This document shows, in pieces, positions 26,731 through 35,427 of a DNA stretch of 64,000 nucleotides. How positions within the stretch are numbered: the first letter of the stretch is position 1; each line of letters opens with the position of its first letter. The position numbers and the translations under genes are program-made. This DNA is from Polynucleobacter antarcticus (GTDB taxonomy: Bacteria > Pseudomonadota > Gammaproteobacteria > Burkholderiales > Burkholderiaceae). Location of the stretch: the NCBI RefSeq assembly GCF_013307245.1, contig NZ_CP028941.1, positions 992,001 through 1,056,000 of the forward strand, read 5' to 3'. The notes under the pieces were generated by a model. The model was given only the letters and a program-made list of their open reading frames with translations, made no database searches and was not told the origin of the DNA.

Positions 26731-28464
26731 ATGTCTTTAAATCGCCGTGAATTCTTACAAGCCCTAGCTATTGCCTCCGCTGGCGGTATGAGTCTGCAAT
26801 CAAATTTTGTGAATGCTCAAACTACAGCACAAAAATTTTATGACTTACCTAAATTCGGTAATGTCCATTTTTTGCATTTTACAGATTGTCATGCGCAGTT
26901 GCTACCGATTTATTTTCGCGAGCCCAATGTCAATTTAGGAATCGCCTCTCAAGAAGGCAAGACCCCCCATTTAGTTGGAGAGTACTTCCTCAAAGCAAAT
27001 AAAATTAATCTGGGAACACGGGATGCGCATGCATTTACGTATCTAGACTATGTGGCTGCGGCTCAAAATTATGGAAAGATGGGCGGCTTTGCGCACATGA
27101 CGACGCTGATCAAACAAGTCAAAGCCAGTCGTCCAGGCGCATTACTACTGGATGGTGGGGATACTTGGCAGGGTTCTGCTACCTCTCTTTGGACTAATGG
27201 TCAAGATATGGTGGATGCCGCCCTAGAGATGGGTGTTGATGTCATGACGGCACATTGGGAGATGACCTTAGGTGAAAAGCGCGTGATGGAAATTGTCAAT
27301 GGCGACTTTAAAGGCAAGGTTTCCTTCATTGCTCAGAACATTAAGACGGCTGACTTTGGAGACTCTGTCTTTAATCCCTATTTCATGAAGGTGCAGAACG
27401 GTATTCAGGTAGCCATTATTGGCCAAGCGTTTCCGTATACGCCGATTGCCAATCCACGTTACTTCACCCCAGATTGGACTTTTGGTATTCAAGAAGAGAA
27501 TATGCAAAAGACGATTAATGAGGTGAGGGCAAAGGGGGCAAAAGTGGTTGTCCTGCTCTCGCACAATGGTATGGATGTAGATCTCAAAATGGCCTCTCGT
27601 GTTACTGGTTTGGATGCGATTATGGGCGGCCACACTCATGATGGCGTTCCGATTCCTGTCAAAGTCAAAAATGCTAGCGGCATTACATTGGTCACCAATG
27701 CTGGCTCGAATAGCAAGTTTTTAGGTGTACTCGATTTTGATGTCAAAGGTGGTAAGCCAGTTGATTTCCGCTATAAGCTATTTCCGATCTTCTCGAATTT
27801 AATACCTGCTGACCCAGCAATGAATAAGTTGATTACCAAGATTCGTGCCCCTTATGAAGCGAAGCTCAATGAAAAGCTAGCAACAACAGACGGCCTCTTA
27901 TATCGTCGAGGTAACTTTAATGGTAGCTTTGATCAATTGATTCTGGATGGCTTGATGGCGCAGAAGAATGCAGAAATTGCCTTCTCTCCAGGATTCCGAT
28001 GGGGTACCAGTCTATTGCCAGGCCAGGCGATTACCCGTGAAAATCTCATGGATCAAACTGCCATCACCTATCCGTACACTACGGTCACCAATATGAGCGG
28101 CGAAACTATTAAGACCATTTTGGAAGATGTAGCCGACAATCTATTTAACCCAGACCCGTATTACCAGCAGGGTGGAGATATGGTGCGCGTGGGTGGTATG
28201 CAATACACCATTGATCCAAGTGCATCAGCGGGTAAACGTATTTCAGATATGACTTTAAACGGCAAGCCCATTGAATCTAGCAAGACTTATAAAGTGGCTG
28301 GCTGGGCACCTGTAAGCGAAGAGGCTAAATCTGCTGGTGGCGAAGCGATCTGGGATGTTATGGAGCGACATCTGCGGGATATTAAGGTTGTCAAGGCTGT
28401 CAAGTTAAATGAGCCTGTTATCAAGGGTGTAAAAAATAACCCCGGCATGGTTGCATTAAAGTAA
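26731..28464 (+). CDS. soxB: Thiosulfohydrolase SoxB
   Basis: A dimanganese 5'-nucleotidase-fold enzyme that hydrolyses the sulfonate from SoxY-bound thiosulfonate, releasing sulfate. The signal is twin-arginine (NRREFLQALA). Metal-site motifs are HFTDCHAQL (D52, H54), DGGDTWQGS, SHNGMD and GGHTHDG. ATG 26731 is chosen because it begins the signal; the frame runs up to 26704. At 577 residues it is full length. Its ribosome site is weak and overlaps the downstream side of the hairpin. Confidence 0.96.
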   Translation: MSLNRREFLQALAIASAGGMSLQSNFVNAQTTAQKFYDLPKFGNVHFLHFTDCHAQLLPIYFREPNVNLGIASQEGKTPHLVGEYFLKANKINLGTRDAHAFTYLDYVAAAQNYGKMGGFAHMTTLIKQVKASRPGALLLDGGDTWQGSATSLWTNGQDMVDAALEMGVDVMTAHWEMTLGEKRVMEIVNGDFKGKVSFIAQNIKTADFGDSVFNPYFMKVQNGIQVAIIGQAFPYTPIANPRYFTPDWTFGIQEENMQKTINEVRAKGAKVVVLLSHNGMDVDLKMASRVTGLDAIMGGHTHDGVPIPVKVKNASGITLVTNAGSNSKFLGVLDFDVKGGKPVDFRYKLFPIFSNLIPADPAMNKLITKIRAPYEAKLNEKLATTDGLLYRRGNFNGSFDQLILDGLMAQKNAEIAFSPGFRWGTSLLPGQAITRENLMDQTAITYPYTTVTNMSGETIKTILEDVADNLFNPDPYYQQGGDMVRVGGMQYTIDPSASAGKRISDMTLNGKPIESSKTYKVAGWAPVSEEAKSAGGEAIWDVMERHLRDIKVVKAVKLNEPVIKGVKNNPGMVALK

Positions 28465-28527
28465 AAATAATTTCTACATAGAAGAAATAAAAAGAAAAGA
28501 TAAAAAGAGAAGACAGGAAGAAAAGAC

Positions 28528-28962
28528 ATGAAAATAATTAAAGCAATCATTACCACTTTATTGATCAGCTTTGCAGCTCTATCTACGCAAAGTGCCTATG
28601 CTGCTGGCGCTAGTGTGGTCTATCACATAGATGATGCTGACTCTCAAGGCATTAAAGGTCTGCGTAATATTCGTAACCATAAGGATGTCGCTGCTGATAC
28701 TAATATCATCGTCGTGACTCATGCGAATGGTGTCGACATCATGATGGAAGGCGCGAAAGACAAAAAGAATGGCATTGAATACGCTCCTCTGATTGCAGCT
28801 TTGAAATCACGCGGGGTTCGTTTTGAAGTATGTGAAATTACTTTAAAAAATCGAAATCTTAAAAAAGAACAATTTAACTTGGATACGGATTACACGCCCT
28901 CTGGTGTAGCGCGTATTGGAGAACTTCAATTTAAAGATCGCTACGCTTATATCAAGCCCTAA
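28528..28962 (+). CDS. Exported DsrE/DsrF-like protein
   Basis: The 144-residue product has a signal peptide (cleavage after SAYA, about residue 26) and a DsrE/F-type alpha/beta domain. It includes VVYHIDDAD, IIVVTHANGVDIMM and VRFEVCEITLKNR. The central cysteine in RFEVCEI is the position used for sulfur relay in this family. It probably handles sulfane sulfur in the periplasm; partners are not known. It has a strong purine-rich leader (AGAAGACAGGAAG). Confidence 0.85.
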   Translation: MKIIKAIITTLLISFAALSTQSAYAAGASVVYHIDDADSQGIKGLRNIRNHKDVAADTNIIVVTHANGVDIMMEGAKDKKNGIEYAPLIAALKSRGVRFEVCEITLKNRNLKKEQFNLDTDYTPSGVARIGELQFKDRYAYIKP

Positions 28963-28976
28963 TGCTTACTTGATGT

Positions 28977-29975
28977 ATGTGTTTATCTATCAGCCTCTTT
29001 AAGGTGACCCTAATAAGTATTCGGAACTTGAAAATAGCATTTCTCTTGAGTGCTATTTTTTTTGGTCTTGCTTCTGCCCAGACTCCTGTGGCCAAGGATG
29101 ATGCTGGAGGCGTTTTATTAAAACCGATACAAGTGTCACCGAACACGTATTTTGTTCAAGGTTTAGCCGCTTTAGGCACCAGTGAAAATCAGAACTTTAT
29201 TTCCAATGCTGGCTTTGTAGTGACTCCTAAAGGGGTGGTGGTAGTGGATGCTTTAGGCTCGCCTCCACTAGCTCAAAAACTGATTAAAGAAATCGCTAAA
29301 GTCACGCCACAAAAAATTGTTGCGGTCATCGTGACGCATTACCATGCTGATCATGTGTATGGATTACAAGAATTTAAGAAAGTAGGCGCTAAGATTTATG
29401 CTCAGGGCGATGGCAGAAACTATCTTTCATCTGAGACAGCTAAGCAGCGTTTAATCGCCTCTCGGATTGATTTTGCTCCTTCGGTTAACGATAAAACCCA
29501 TCTCGTATCTGCAGATGTTTGGATAGATCGGAATCTGAAGATTCAGGTAGGTGGAGTGAACTTTCTCATTAGTCGCGTTGGCCCAGCTCATGCACCTGAA
29601 GATTTAATTGTGTACGTTCCCACAGAAGGTGTTTTGTTTGCTGGTGATCTTGTATTTAGAGGGCGCATTCCTTTTGTGGGTAATGCGGATAGTAAGGGTT
29701 GGCTCAAAGCCCTAGATGAATTTGAGAAATTTAATCCCAAAGTAGTCGTCCCAGGGCATGGCGCTCAATCCACTAATCCCATCGAAGATATCCGCTTTAC
29801 ACGGGATTATTTGAATTATTTACGGACAACCATGGCTCCTGCAGCCCAAAATTTAGATCCTTTTGATGAGGCTTATGCTGCTGCAGATTGGTCAGAATAC
29901 GATGGAATGCCCTTATTTCGGGCTGCAAACCGCATGAACGCCTACAACGTTTATCTATCTATTCAGGCGGAATAG
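28977..29975 (+). CDS. Exported metallo-beta-lactamase-fold hydrolase (SoxH-like)
   Basis: The MBL signature is THYHADHVYG (H121-H126 with the start used here), with later ligands in GPAHAPEDL and VVPGHGAQ. The N-terminus is a signal-peptide type: LKIAFLLSAIFFGLASAQ. ATG 28977 gives a long lead; a TTG at 29028 would start exactly at that segment and is a serious alternative. MBL proteins are often found next to sox genes (SoxH), with no settled activity; a thiol-sulfur hydrolase is possible. Length is 332 residues. Confidence 0.82.
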   Translation: MCLSISLFKVTLISIRNLKIAFLLSAIFFGLASAQTPVAKDDAGGVLLKPIQVSPNTYFVQGLAALGTSENQNFISNAGFVVTPKGVVVVDALGSPPLAQKLIKEIAKVTPQKIVAVIVTHYHADHVYGLQEFKKVGAKIYAQGDGRNYLSSETAKQRLIASRIDFAPSVNDKTHLVSADVWIDRNLKIQVGGVNFLISRVGPAHAPEDLIVYVPTEGVLFAGDLVFRGRIPFVGNADSKGWLKALDEFEKFNPKVVVPGHGAQSTNPIEDIRFTRDYLNYLRTTMAPAAQNLDPFDEAYAAADWSEYDGMPLFRAANRMNAYNVYLSIQAE

Positions 29976-30035
29976 GGCAGATTTACCATCTGGGCCTTAA
30001 AATAGCTTTCTTTACTGGTAAATAATTGATTTTTA

Positions 30036-30353
30036 ATGAAATTCATCTCTTTACGTGGTTTTGTTGCAATTACAGCCTTTTGGTCTGTGGCTGCAGCCGT
30101 ATATGCAGCACCAGATCTGAATCAGGGTAAAAAAATAGATCAGGAAAAATGTTATGCCTGCCATGCAAAGAAAACGGGCTTTAGTAATGGCGACATGATC
30201 TATACCCGTAGCGACAGAAAAGTCACTTCTTTAGCTAGATTGAAGGCGATGGTTGCTATGTGTAATACCGAGCTACGCCTCGACTTATTTCCTGAGGATG
30301 AGGCGGATGTATCGGCCTATCTCAATAAGCAGTTTTATAAATTTAAACCTTAA
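30036..30353 (+). CDS. Small periplasmic mono-haem cytochrome c
   Basis: A 105-residue protein with a signal peptide ending at VYAA and a haem site EKCYACHAK near residue 38. A methionine ligand is not obvious; MVAM near residue 76 is the best candidate. It is not a recognised SoxE. It likely shuttles electrons from a sulfur or sulfite oxidation step. It sits between the MBL gene and the second YeeE/YedE set with short gaps, so it is probably cotranscribed. Confidence 0.82.
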   Translation: MKFISLRGFVAITAFWSVAAAVYAAPDLNQGKKIDQEKCYACHAKKTGFSNGDMIYTRSDRKVTSLARLKAMVAMCNTELRLDLFPEDEADVSAYLNKQFYKFKP

Positions 30354-30368
30354 TTTTAGAATTTCAAT

Positions 30369-31490
30369 ATGGATGCAGTAGATATTTCCTCAATCAGCCA
30401 GTCTGTTTTATTGGCTAGTTTTATGGTGACCTTCGCGCTTGGTGCAGTGATGCAAAAAACAGGTTTTTGCAGCATGGGTGCAGTTTCTGATATTTTTATC
30501 ATGTCTCGATGGACTCGCTTGAAGCAATGGTTCTTAGCGATTGGTGTGGCGGTTATTGGATTTACACTGATGTCCTTTTTTGGCCTGATTGATCCTCTCA
30601 AAAGTATGTATACGGGCAGTAAATTTTTATGGCTCTCAACCATTGTGGGTAGTGTCCTCTTTGGCTTTGGGATGGTGCTTGCTTCTGGTTGTGGAAGCAA
30701 AACCTTGGTGCGCATCGGTGGCGGCAATCTTAAATCAGTGATTGTATTTTTGGTGATGGGCCTCACTGCTTATATGACGATGAGAGGACTCTTGGGAGTG
30801 ATTCGAGTCAATACCTTAGACTCAATTTTTATTACCTTTAGTACACCGCAGGATATTCCTAGCATCCTGAGCGCTAGCACTGGTATTGCCCGCTCTAGTT
30901 TGCATCTAGCCTTGGGTTTGGTGATTGGTGCAGCTTTTCTGATCTTTGCATTAAGCGGCAAAGCATTTAGAACTACTGAAAACTTACTTGCAGGTTTTCT
31001 CGTTGGCTTAGCCATTTGTGCCATCTGGTTCATCTCTGGAAATATTGGTTTTGTTGCTGAAGACCCGAATACCTTAGAAGAGGTGTTCTTGGCTACAAAT
31101 TCAGGACGGATGGAAAGCCTTTCCTTCGTTGCACCTTATGCGTACTCACTAGATTGGCTCATGCTATTTAGCGATACCTCGAAGGTCATTACTTTAGGTA
31201 TCACCGCTGTGATGGGAATGATCTTAGGTTCTGCTTTTGTTGCTTTTATCAGCAAGTCATTTCGCTGGGAGAGCTTTCGGGATGCTGAGGACACTGCCAA
31301 TCATTTGGTAGGCGCCACACTCATGGGTTTTGGCGGTATCACTGCATTGGGGTGTACGGTTGGGCAAGGCCTCAGCGGGATCTCTACATTAGCCCTGAGC
31401 TCTTTTTTAGCGTTACCCGGATTTATTTTTGGAGCCTACTTAGCAATGCGTTATTTGCAAGTTCGCCTCGCTCCGAATCCTTGCACCTAA
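30369..31490 (+). CDS. Full-length YeeE/YedE (TsuA-type) sulfur-compound permease
   Basis: A 373-residue membrane protein with about nine helices and three conserved cysteine motifs: QKTGFCSMGAV, ASGCGSKTLVRIGGG and ALGCTVGQGLSGIS. This is the layout of TsuA (YeeE), which imports thiosulfate by passing it along cysteines on the pore axis. It follows a small cytochrome c gene by 15 bp and precedes a second, split YeeE-type pair, so the run may be a set of permeases of differing specificity. Confidence 0.88.
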   Translation: MDAVDISSISQSVLLASFMVTFALGAVMQKTGFCSMGAVSDIFIMSRWTRLKQWFLAIGVAVIGFTLMSFFGLIDPLKSMYTGSKFLWLSTIVGSVLFGFGMVLASGCGSKTLVRIGGGNLKSVIVFLVMGLTAYMTMRGLLGVIRVNTLDSIFITFSTPQDIPSILSASTGIARSSLHLALGLVIGAAFLIFALSGKAFRTTENLLAGFLVGLAICAIWFISGNIGFVAEDPNTLEEVFLATNSGRMESLSFVAPYAYSLDWLMLFSDTSKVITLGITAVMGMILGSAFVAFISKSFRWESFRDAEDTANHLVGATLMGFGGITALGCTVGQGLSGISTLALSSFLALPGFIFGAYLAMRYLQVRLAPNPCT

Positions 31491-31528
31491 CTTACTAGTG
31501 AAGCTTACTAATTTCTTATGGGATTGTG

Positions 31529-31966
31529 ATGCAGATTGATTGGACAGCCTTTACCCCTGGACCCTCATTATTCGGTGGCGTCTTATTAGGAATAGCTGCC
31601 ATTTTGTACGTCTTATTGCATGGTCGGATTTTAGGAATCAGTGGGATCGTTTCTGGCTTGCTGACCCCTAAAGTACGCGACTGGCAGTGGCGCTTAACTC
31701 TTGTGTTGGGAATGCTGAGCGCACCTTTTTGGGCAGCCTTTTTCTTTAATCTGCATGCAGTGCAAGTCATTGATGCAGATTGGTTAGCGATAATTCTTGC
31801 AGGCCTGCTGGTTGGGTTTGGATCTCAATATGGTTCTGGTTGTACTAGTGGCCATGGTATTTGTGGGCTTTCTAGGCTATCTCCGAGATCGCTTGTTGCA
31901 ACGCTGTCTTTTATGTCGGCAGGCTTTGTGACGGTATTTATCATTCGCCATCTATTGGGTCTGTAA
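31529..31966 (+). CDS. YeeE/YedE half-size membrane protein, first half (second split pair)
   Basis: The 145-residue product has about four hydrophobic segments and the cysteine motif QYGSGCTSGHGICGLSR, the PmpA-type half. GTG 31526 and ATG 31529 are alternative starts; ATG is preferred. It ends 3 bp before the second half. The motif matches the pair at 13888-14980 in type but not in detail, so the two pairs are old paralogues. Confidence 0.85.
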   Translation: MQIDWTAFTPGPSLFGGVLLGIAAILYVLLHGRILGISGIVSGLLTPKVRDWQWRLTLVLGMLSAPFWAAFFFNLHAVQVIDADWLAIILAGLLVGFGSQYGSGCTSGHGICGLSRLSPRSLVATLSFMSAGFVTVFIIRHLLGL

Positions 31967-31969
31967 ATC

Positions 31970-32401
31970 ATGAGAAAACATTTCAGCTTATATAGTCAGT
32001 ATTTGATCGGAGTTTTGTTTGGCCTTGGCCTCTTAGTTTCCGGCATGAGTAATCCGCAAAAAATTCTGAATTTCTTGGATCTTGCTGGTAACTGGGACCC
32101 CTCACTTATTTTTGTTATGGGCGGCGCAGTGATTGTGGGCCTTGCCGGCTTTTATTTGTCTAAGAAAAAAACAGAAGCCTTTTTTGGTGGCGCGCTTCAC
32201 CTTCCAACCAGAACGGAGATCACTAAACCTCTGATCATTGGTAGTTTGATATTTGGTGCAGGTTGGGGTATTGCTGGCTTTTGTCCGGGTCCTGCCATTG
32301 TTGCCCTTGGGGCTGGTCATGTAAAGGCCTTAGTATTTGTTGCGGCAATGCTTGCGGGCATGGCGATCTGTAATCGCTTCTTTACTGCTCATAAAGCCTA
32401 A
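31970..32401 (+). CDS. YeeE/YedE half-size membrane protein, second half (second split pair)
   Basis: A 143-residue polytopic protein with the second-half cysteine motif AGFCPGPAIVALG near residue 102, and a conserved N-terminal GLLVSGMSNPQKILNFLD block. It follows the first half by 3 bp, so the two are translated together. A sulfur-compound transport role is inferred from family and context. Confidence 0.85.
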   Translation: MRKHFSLYSQYLIGVLFGLGLLVSGMSNPQKILNFLDLAGNWDPSLIFVMGGAVIVGLAGFYLSKKKTEAFFGGALHLPTRTEITKPLIIGSLIFGAGWGIAGFCPGPAIVALGAGHVKALVFVAAMLAGMAICNRFFTAHKA

Positions 32402-32457
32402 GCTTGCATTAAAATACCGTCTATTCATTTTGATAAATATTACATTTTGAGGTTTAG

Positions 32458-32802
32458 ATGAGTTTGCCAATTTCTTGCCATACCAATCAGTTCGGAACTC
32501 TCGGCCAGATCGATGCCAGTCACTTGGCTGAGATTGTGAAGCAGGGTTATAAAAGTGTGATTAATAACCGTCCTGATTTTGAGGAGGGCCCTCATCAACC
32601 TACCAATGCCGTGATCCAGGCAGAAGCGGAACGCTTGGGCTTGAATTATGCTTTTCTGCCTGTTATTCCTGGCGCCTTCACACCTGATCAAGTAGTAGAA
32701 ATGGCCCGTTTACTCAAAACCATGCCGGGTCCAGTTTTGGCCTTTTGCCGTTCTGGTGCACGCTCTACCAATCTGTATCACATGGCCTTGCAAGTTCGCT
32801 GA
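32458..32802 (+). CDS. DUF442 / TIGR01244-type sulfur transferase-phosphatase fold protein
   Basis: A 114-residue cysteine-phosphatase-like fold. The active-site loop LAFCRSGARS carries C97 in a CX5R signature, and VINNRPDFE is the family's N-terminal block. In many genomes this domain is fused to, or next to, persulfide dioxygenases (ETHE1, Blh), where it is thought to act on persulfides or glutathione persulfide. It follows the YeeE pair and nearly abuts mnmH. Confidence 0.85.
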   Translation: MSLPISCHTNQFGTLGQIDASHLAEIVKQGYKSVINNRPDFEEGPHQPTNAVIQAEAERLGLNYAFLPVIPGAFTPDQVVEMARLLKTMPGPVLAFCRSGARSTNLYHMALQVR

Positions 32803-32822
32803 CTTTCGAGCTACAACACGGC

Positions 32823-33908
32823 ATGCAAGCTAGCCATTCCCATATCCTGGGTATTGAAAAGCTTTCCTCATCTTTCGATGCGTTTGACGCCATTATTGAT
32901 GTCCGATCTCCGGCGGAGTTCGCTCTAGATCACATCCCGGGGGCTATCAATTACCCAGTTTTAAATAATGAAGAGCGAATTGAGATTGGTACCCTGTATA
33001 AGCAAGTCTCTCCCTTTGCCGCTAAAAAATTGGGGGCGGCATTAGTCTCGCGCAATATTGCTCGTCACCTAGAGTCCTCCCTCATAGATTTGCCTAGAGA
33101 GTGGCGCCCCCTGATTTATTGTTGGCGGGGTGGTGAGCGTAGCGGCGCCTTTACGCATATTCTGAATCGGATTGGTTGGAAAGCCATGCAACTCGAAAGT
33201 GGCTATCAAGGCTTTCGTCGGACAGTGATTGATGGCTTGGAGCAAGCTGCCCGAGATTTTACTTTTCAGGTGATTTGTGGGATGACGGGGAGTGGCAAAA
33301 CTCGCATACTTCAACAGATCGGTGCCTTAGGCTCTCAGATTTTGGATCTAGAAGGTTTAGCCATTCATCGAGGCTCTGTATTGGGTAATGAGCCCAATAT
33401 TGACCAGCCTTCTCAAAAAGGTTTTGAAACTCAGTTATGGCATGCCCTCAATGCACTGGATTCTTCTCAAATTGTTTATGTCGAATCTGAGAGTAAAAAA
33501 GTAGGGGGGGTGCATATTCCCGATACTTTGATGGAGAAGATTCGTAATGGTAAATGTATTGAATTACGTTCCAGCACAGCTACACGTGTCTCCTGGTTGC
33601 TGCGTGAGTATCACCATTTTTTATCAGACCCACAGAGCTTTAAAGAAAAACTAAGCTTGTTGACTTCGCGATATGGCAAGGTACAAATTGAACAATGGCA
33701 TGAAGCAATCAATCAAAGTCAATTTGAGAAATTGGTAGAAGAGTTGCTAGTGATGCATTACGACCCGTCTTATCAATCTTCGATTGAGCGTAATTTTCCG
33801 GGCTATCGCACGGACTACTTTGTGATGCTACAAGATGATAGCGATGAAGCCTTTGCTCATGCAGCAAAAAGCATCATCGATCAAGTAACGCTCCGAGTGG
33901 CGCCTTAA
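32823..33908 (+). CDS. mnmH: tRNA 2-selenouridine/geranyl-2-thiouridine synthase
   Basis: This enzyme converts 2-thiouridine-34 of tRNA(Lys/Glu/Gln) to the 2-selenouridine form through a geranylated intermediate. The N-terminal rhodanese domain has its cysteine at C100 (LIYCWRGGERSG), followed by a P-loop MTGSGKT (residues 154-160). The frame runs up to 32745, overlapping the previous gene; ATG 32823 gives the expected N-terminus. At 361 residues it is full length. A selD gene is not in the window. Confidence 0.92.
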   Translation: MQASHSHILGIEKLSSSFDAFDAIIDVRSPAEFALDHIPGAINYPVLNNEERIEIGTLYKQVSPFAAKKLGAALVSRNIARHLESSLIDLPREWRPLIYCWRGGERSGAFTHILNRIGWKAMQLESGYQGFRRTVIDGLEQAARDFTFQVICGMTGSGKTRILQQIGALGSQILDLEGLAIHRGSVLGNEPNIDQPSQKGFETQLWHALNALDSSQIVYVESESKKVGGVHIPDTLMEKIRNGKCIELRSSTATRVSWLLREYHHFLSDPQSFKEKLSLLTSRYGKVQIEQWHEAINQSQFEKLVEELLVMHYDPSYQSSIERNFPGYRTDYFVMLQDDSDEAFAHAAKSIIDQVTLRVAP

Positions 33909-33924
33909 ATGTCACTGCCAGTTA

Positions 33925-35121
33925 TTAGCTAAACGCCTGTATACCGGTTTGTGCACGACCCAAAATTAGCGCATGAATATCATGAGTTCCCTCGTAAGTA
34001 TTCACCACTTCGAGGTTGAGCATATGACGAATCACCCCATACTCATCAGAGATACCATTTCCACCATGCATGTCTCTCGCTAAACGAGCAATATCCAAAG
34101 ATTTTCCGCAAGAATTGCGCTTCATGATGGAGGTAATTTCTGGGGAAGCACTTCCTTCGTCCTTCATGCGCCCTAAACGTAAGCAGCCTTGTAGAGCCAT
34201 TGTGATTTCAGTTTGCATATCAGCCAATTTCTTTTGAATCAGCTGATTAGCAGCCAGAGGACGGCCAAACTGTTGACGATCCATAGTGTATTGACGGGCA
34301 GCATGCCAACACCATTCAGCAGCGCCTAAGGTTCCCCAGGCGATACCATAGCGGGCTGAGTTTAAGCAGGTGAACGGGCCTTTGAGGCCAGTAATTTCCG
34401 GAAATTCATTTTCGGCGGGGACAAAGACCTCGTCCATGACGATTTCGCCGGTAATGGAAGCTCTTAGGCCCATTTTTCCGCTGATTTTTGGGGCAGATAA
34501 ACCCTTCATACCCTTTTCAAGGATGAAGCCTCTAATCAAGCCCTCATCATTCTTGGCCCAGACCACAAAGACATCTGCGATTGGGGAGTTCGAAATCCAC
34601 ATCTTTGAACCCGTTAGCGAAAAGCCACCAGGAACTTTTTTGGCACGGGTAATCATCCCTCCAGCATCGGAACCGTAATTAGGTTCAGTTAGGCCAAAGC
34701 AACCAATCCATTCACCTGTAGCTAACTTAGGGAGGTATTTCTGTTTTTGGGCTTCACTACCAAATTCATTGATGGGCACCATGACCAAAGAAGATTGCAC
34801 ACTCATCATAGAGCGGTAACCAGAGTCAACACGTTCGATTTCGCGGGCAATTAAGCCGTAGGAAACATAGTTTAGGTTGGCTCCACCATATTGCTCTGGA
34901 ATCATGATCCCAAGAAGGCCAAGCTCACCCATTTCACGGAAGATACCGGGATCCGTTGTCTCATTACGAAATGCATCATGAATTCTGGGCATAAGGCGAC
35001 CTTGCGCATACTCTGCAGCTGCATCCCGAATCATGCGCTCTTCTTCGGTGAGCTGGGTATCTAGAAGTAGGGGGTCTGCCCAATTAAAACTGGCTTTAGT
35101 TGCTTTAGTTGTTGTACTCAT
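33925..35121 (-). CDS. gcdH: Glutaryl-CoA dehydrogenase
   Basis: A 398-residue flavin acyl-CoA dehydrogenase. The FAD and substrate loops are [15 protein letters not shown] and [12 protein letters not shown]. The catalytic glutamate lies in [15 protein letters not shown]. GcdH oxidises and decarboxylates glutaryl-CoA to crotonyl-CoA in lysine/tryptophan breakdown. The [18 protein letters not shown] block favours GcdH over other acyl-CoA dehydrogenases. It is divergent from ybiT and has no operon partner here. Confidence 0.9.
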   Translation of the reverse strand: MSTTTKATKASFNWADPLLLDTQLTEEERMIRDAAAEYAQGRLMPRIHDAFRNETTDPGIFREMGELGLLGIMIPEQYGGANLNYVSYGLIAREIERVDSGYRSMMSVQSSLVMVPINEFGSEAQKQKYLPKLATGEWIGCFGLTEPNYGSDAGGMITRAKKVPGGFSLTGSKMWISNSPIADVFVVWAKNDEGLIRGFILEKGMKGLSAPKISGKMGLRASITGEIVMDEVFVPAENEFPEITGLKGPFTCLNSARYGIAWGTLGAAEWCWHAARQYTMDRQQFGRPLAANQLIQKKLADMQTEITMALQGCLRLGRMKDEGSASPEITSIMKRNSCGKSLDIARLARDMHGGNGISDEYGVIRHMLNLEVVNTYEGTHDIHALILGRAQTGIQAFS

Positions 35122-35427
35122 AATTATTTAGCTTCTTGTGTATATATGGATCCCATTCCTATCGCTACTTAAGAATTTAGAGGAATTAAGAATAATTTTT
35201 TATATGTCTCTATTATCCCTTTTTCCTGTATTTTCATCCTTTCTCTTGCCCTAAACACCCCTCGTATAGGTCAGCAGAGATAGGACTTAGATTGGTGGGT
35301 AGTTTGCTTTAGTCCAATAGAGTGACGATTTCTGCCATTCAGCCCTGAAACCGTTAAAATAGTTGACTTTGATGCATACACTGCATCCGCACCCTAGAAT
35401 TTATTATCAGAAAGTCAGAGTCCATCC
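35122..35427. other. Non-coding gap between gcdH and ybiT
   Basis: About 306 bp between divergent genes. It must hold both promoters. No reading frame over 60 codons with a start, no strong hairpin and no RNA gene is visible. A TTGACT at 35362 could be a -35 box for ybiT, but no good -10 follows at 17 bp. Confidence 0.5.

Noticed and set aside
32745..32822. Upstream extension of mnmH into the DUF442 gene
   Set aside because: The extension has no homology-like content and overlaps the previous gene; ATG 32823 gives the normal N-terminus.
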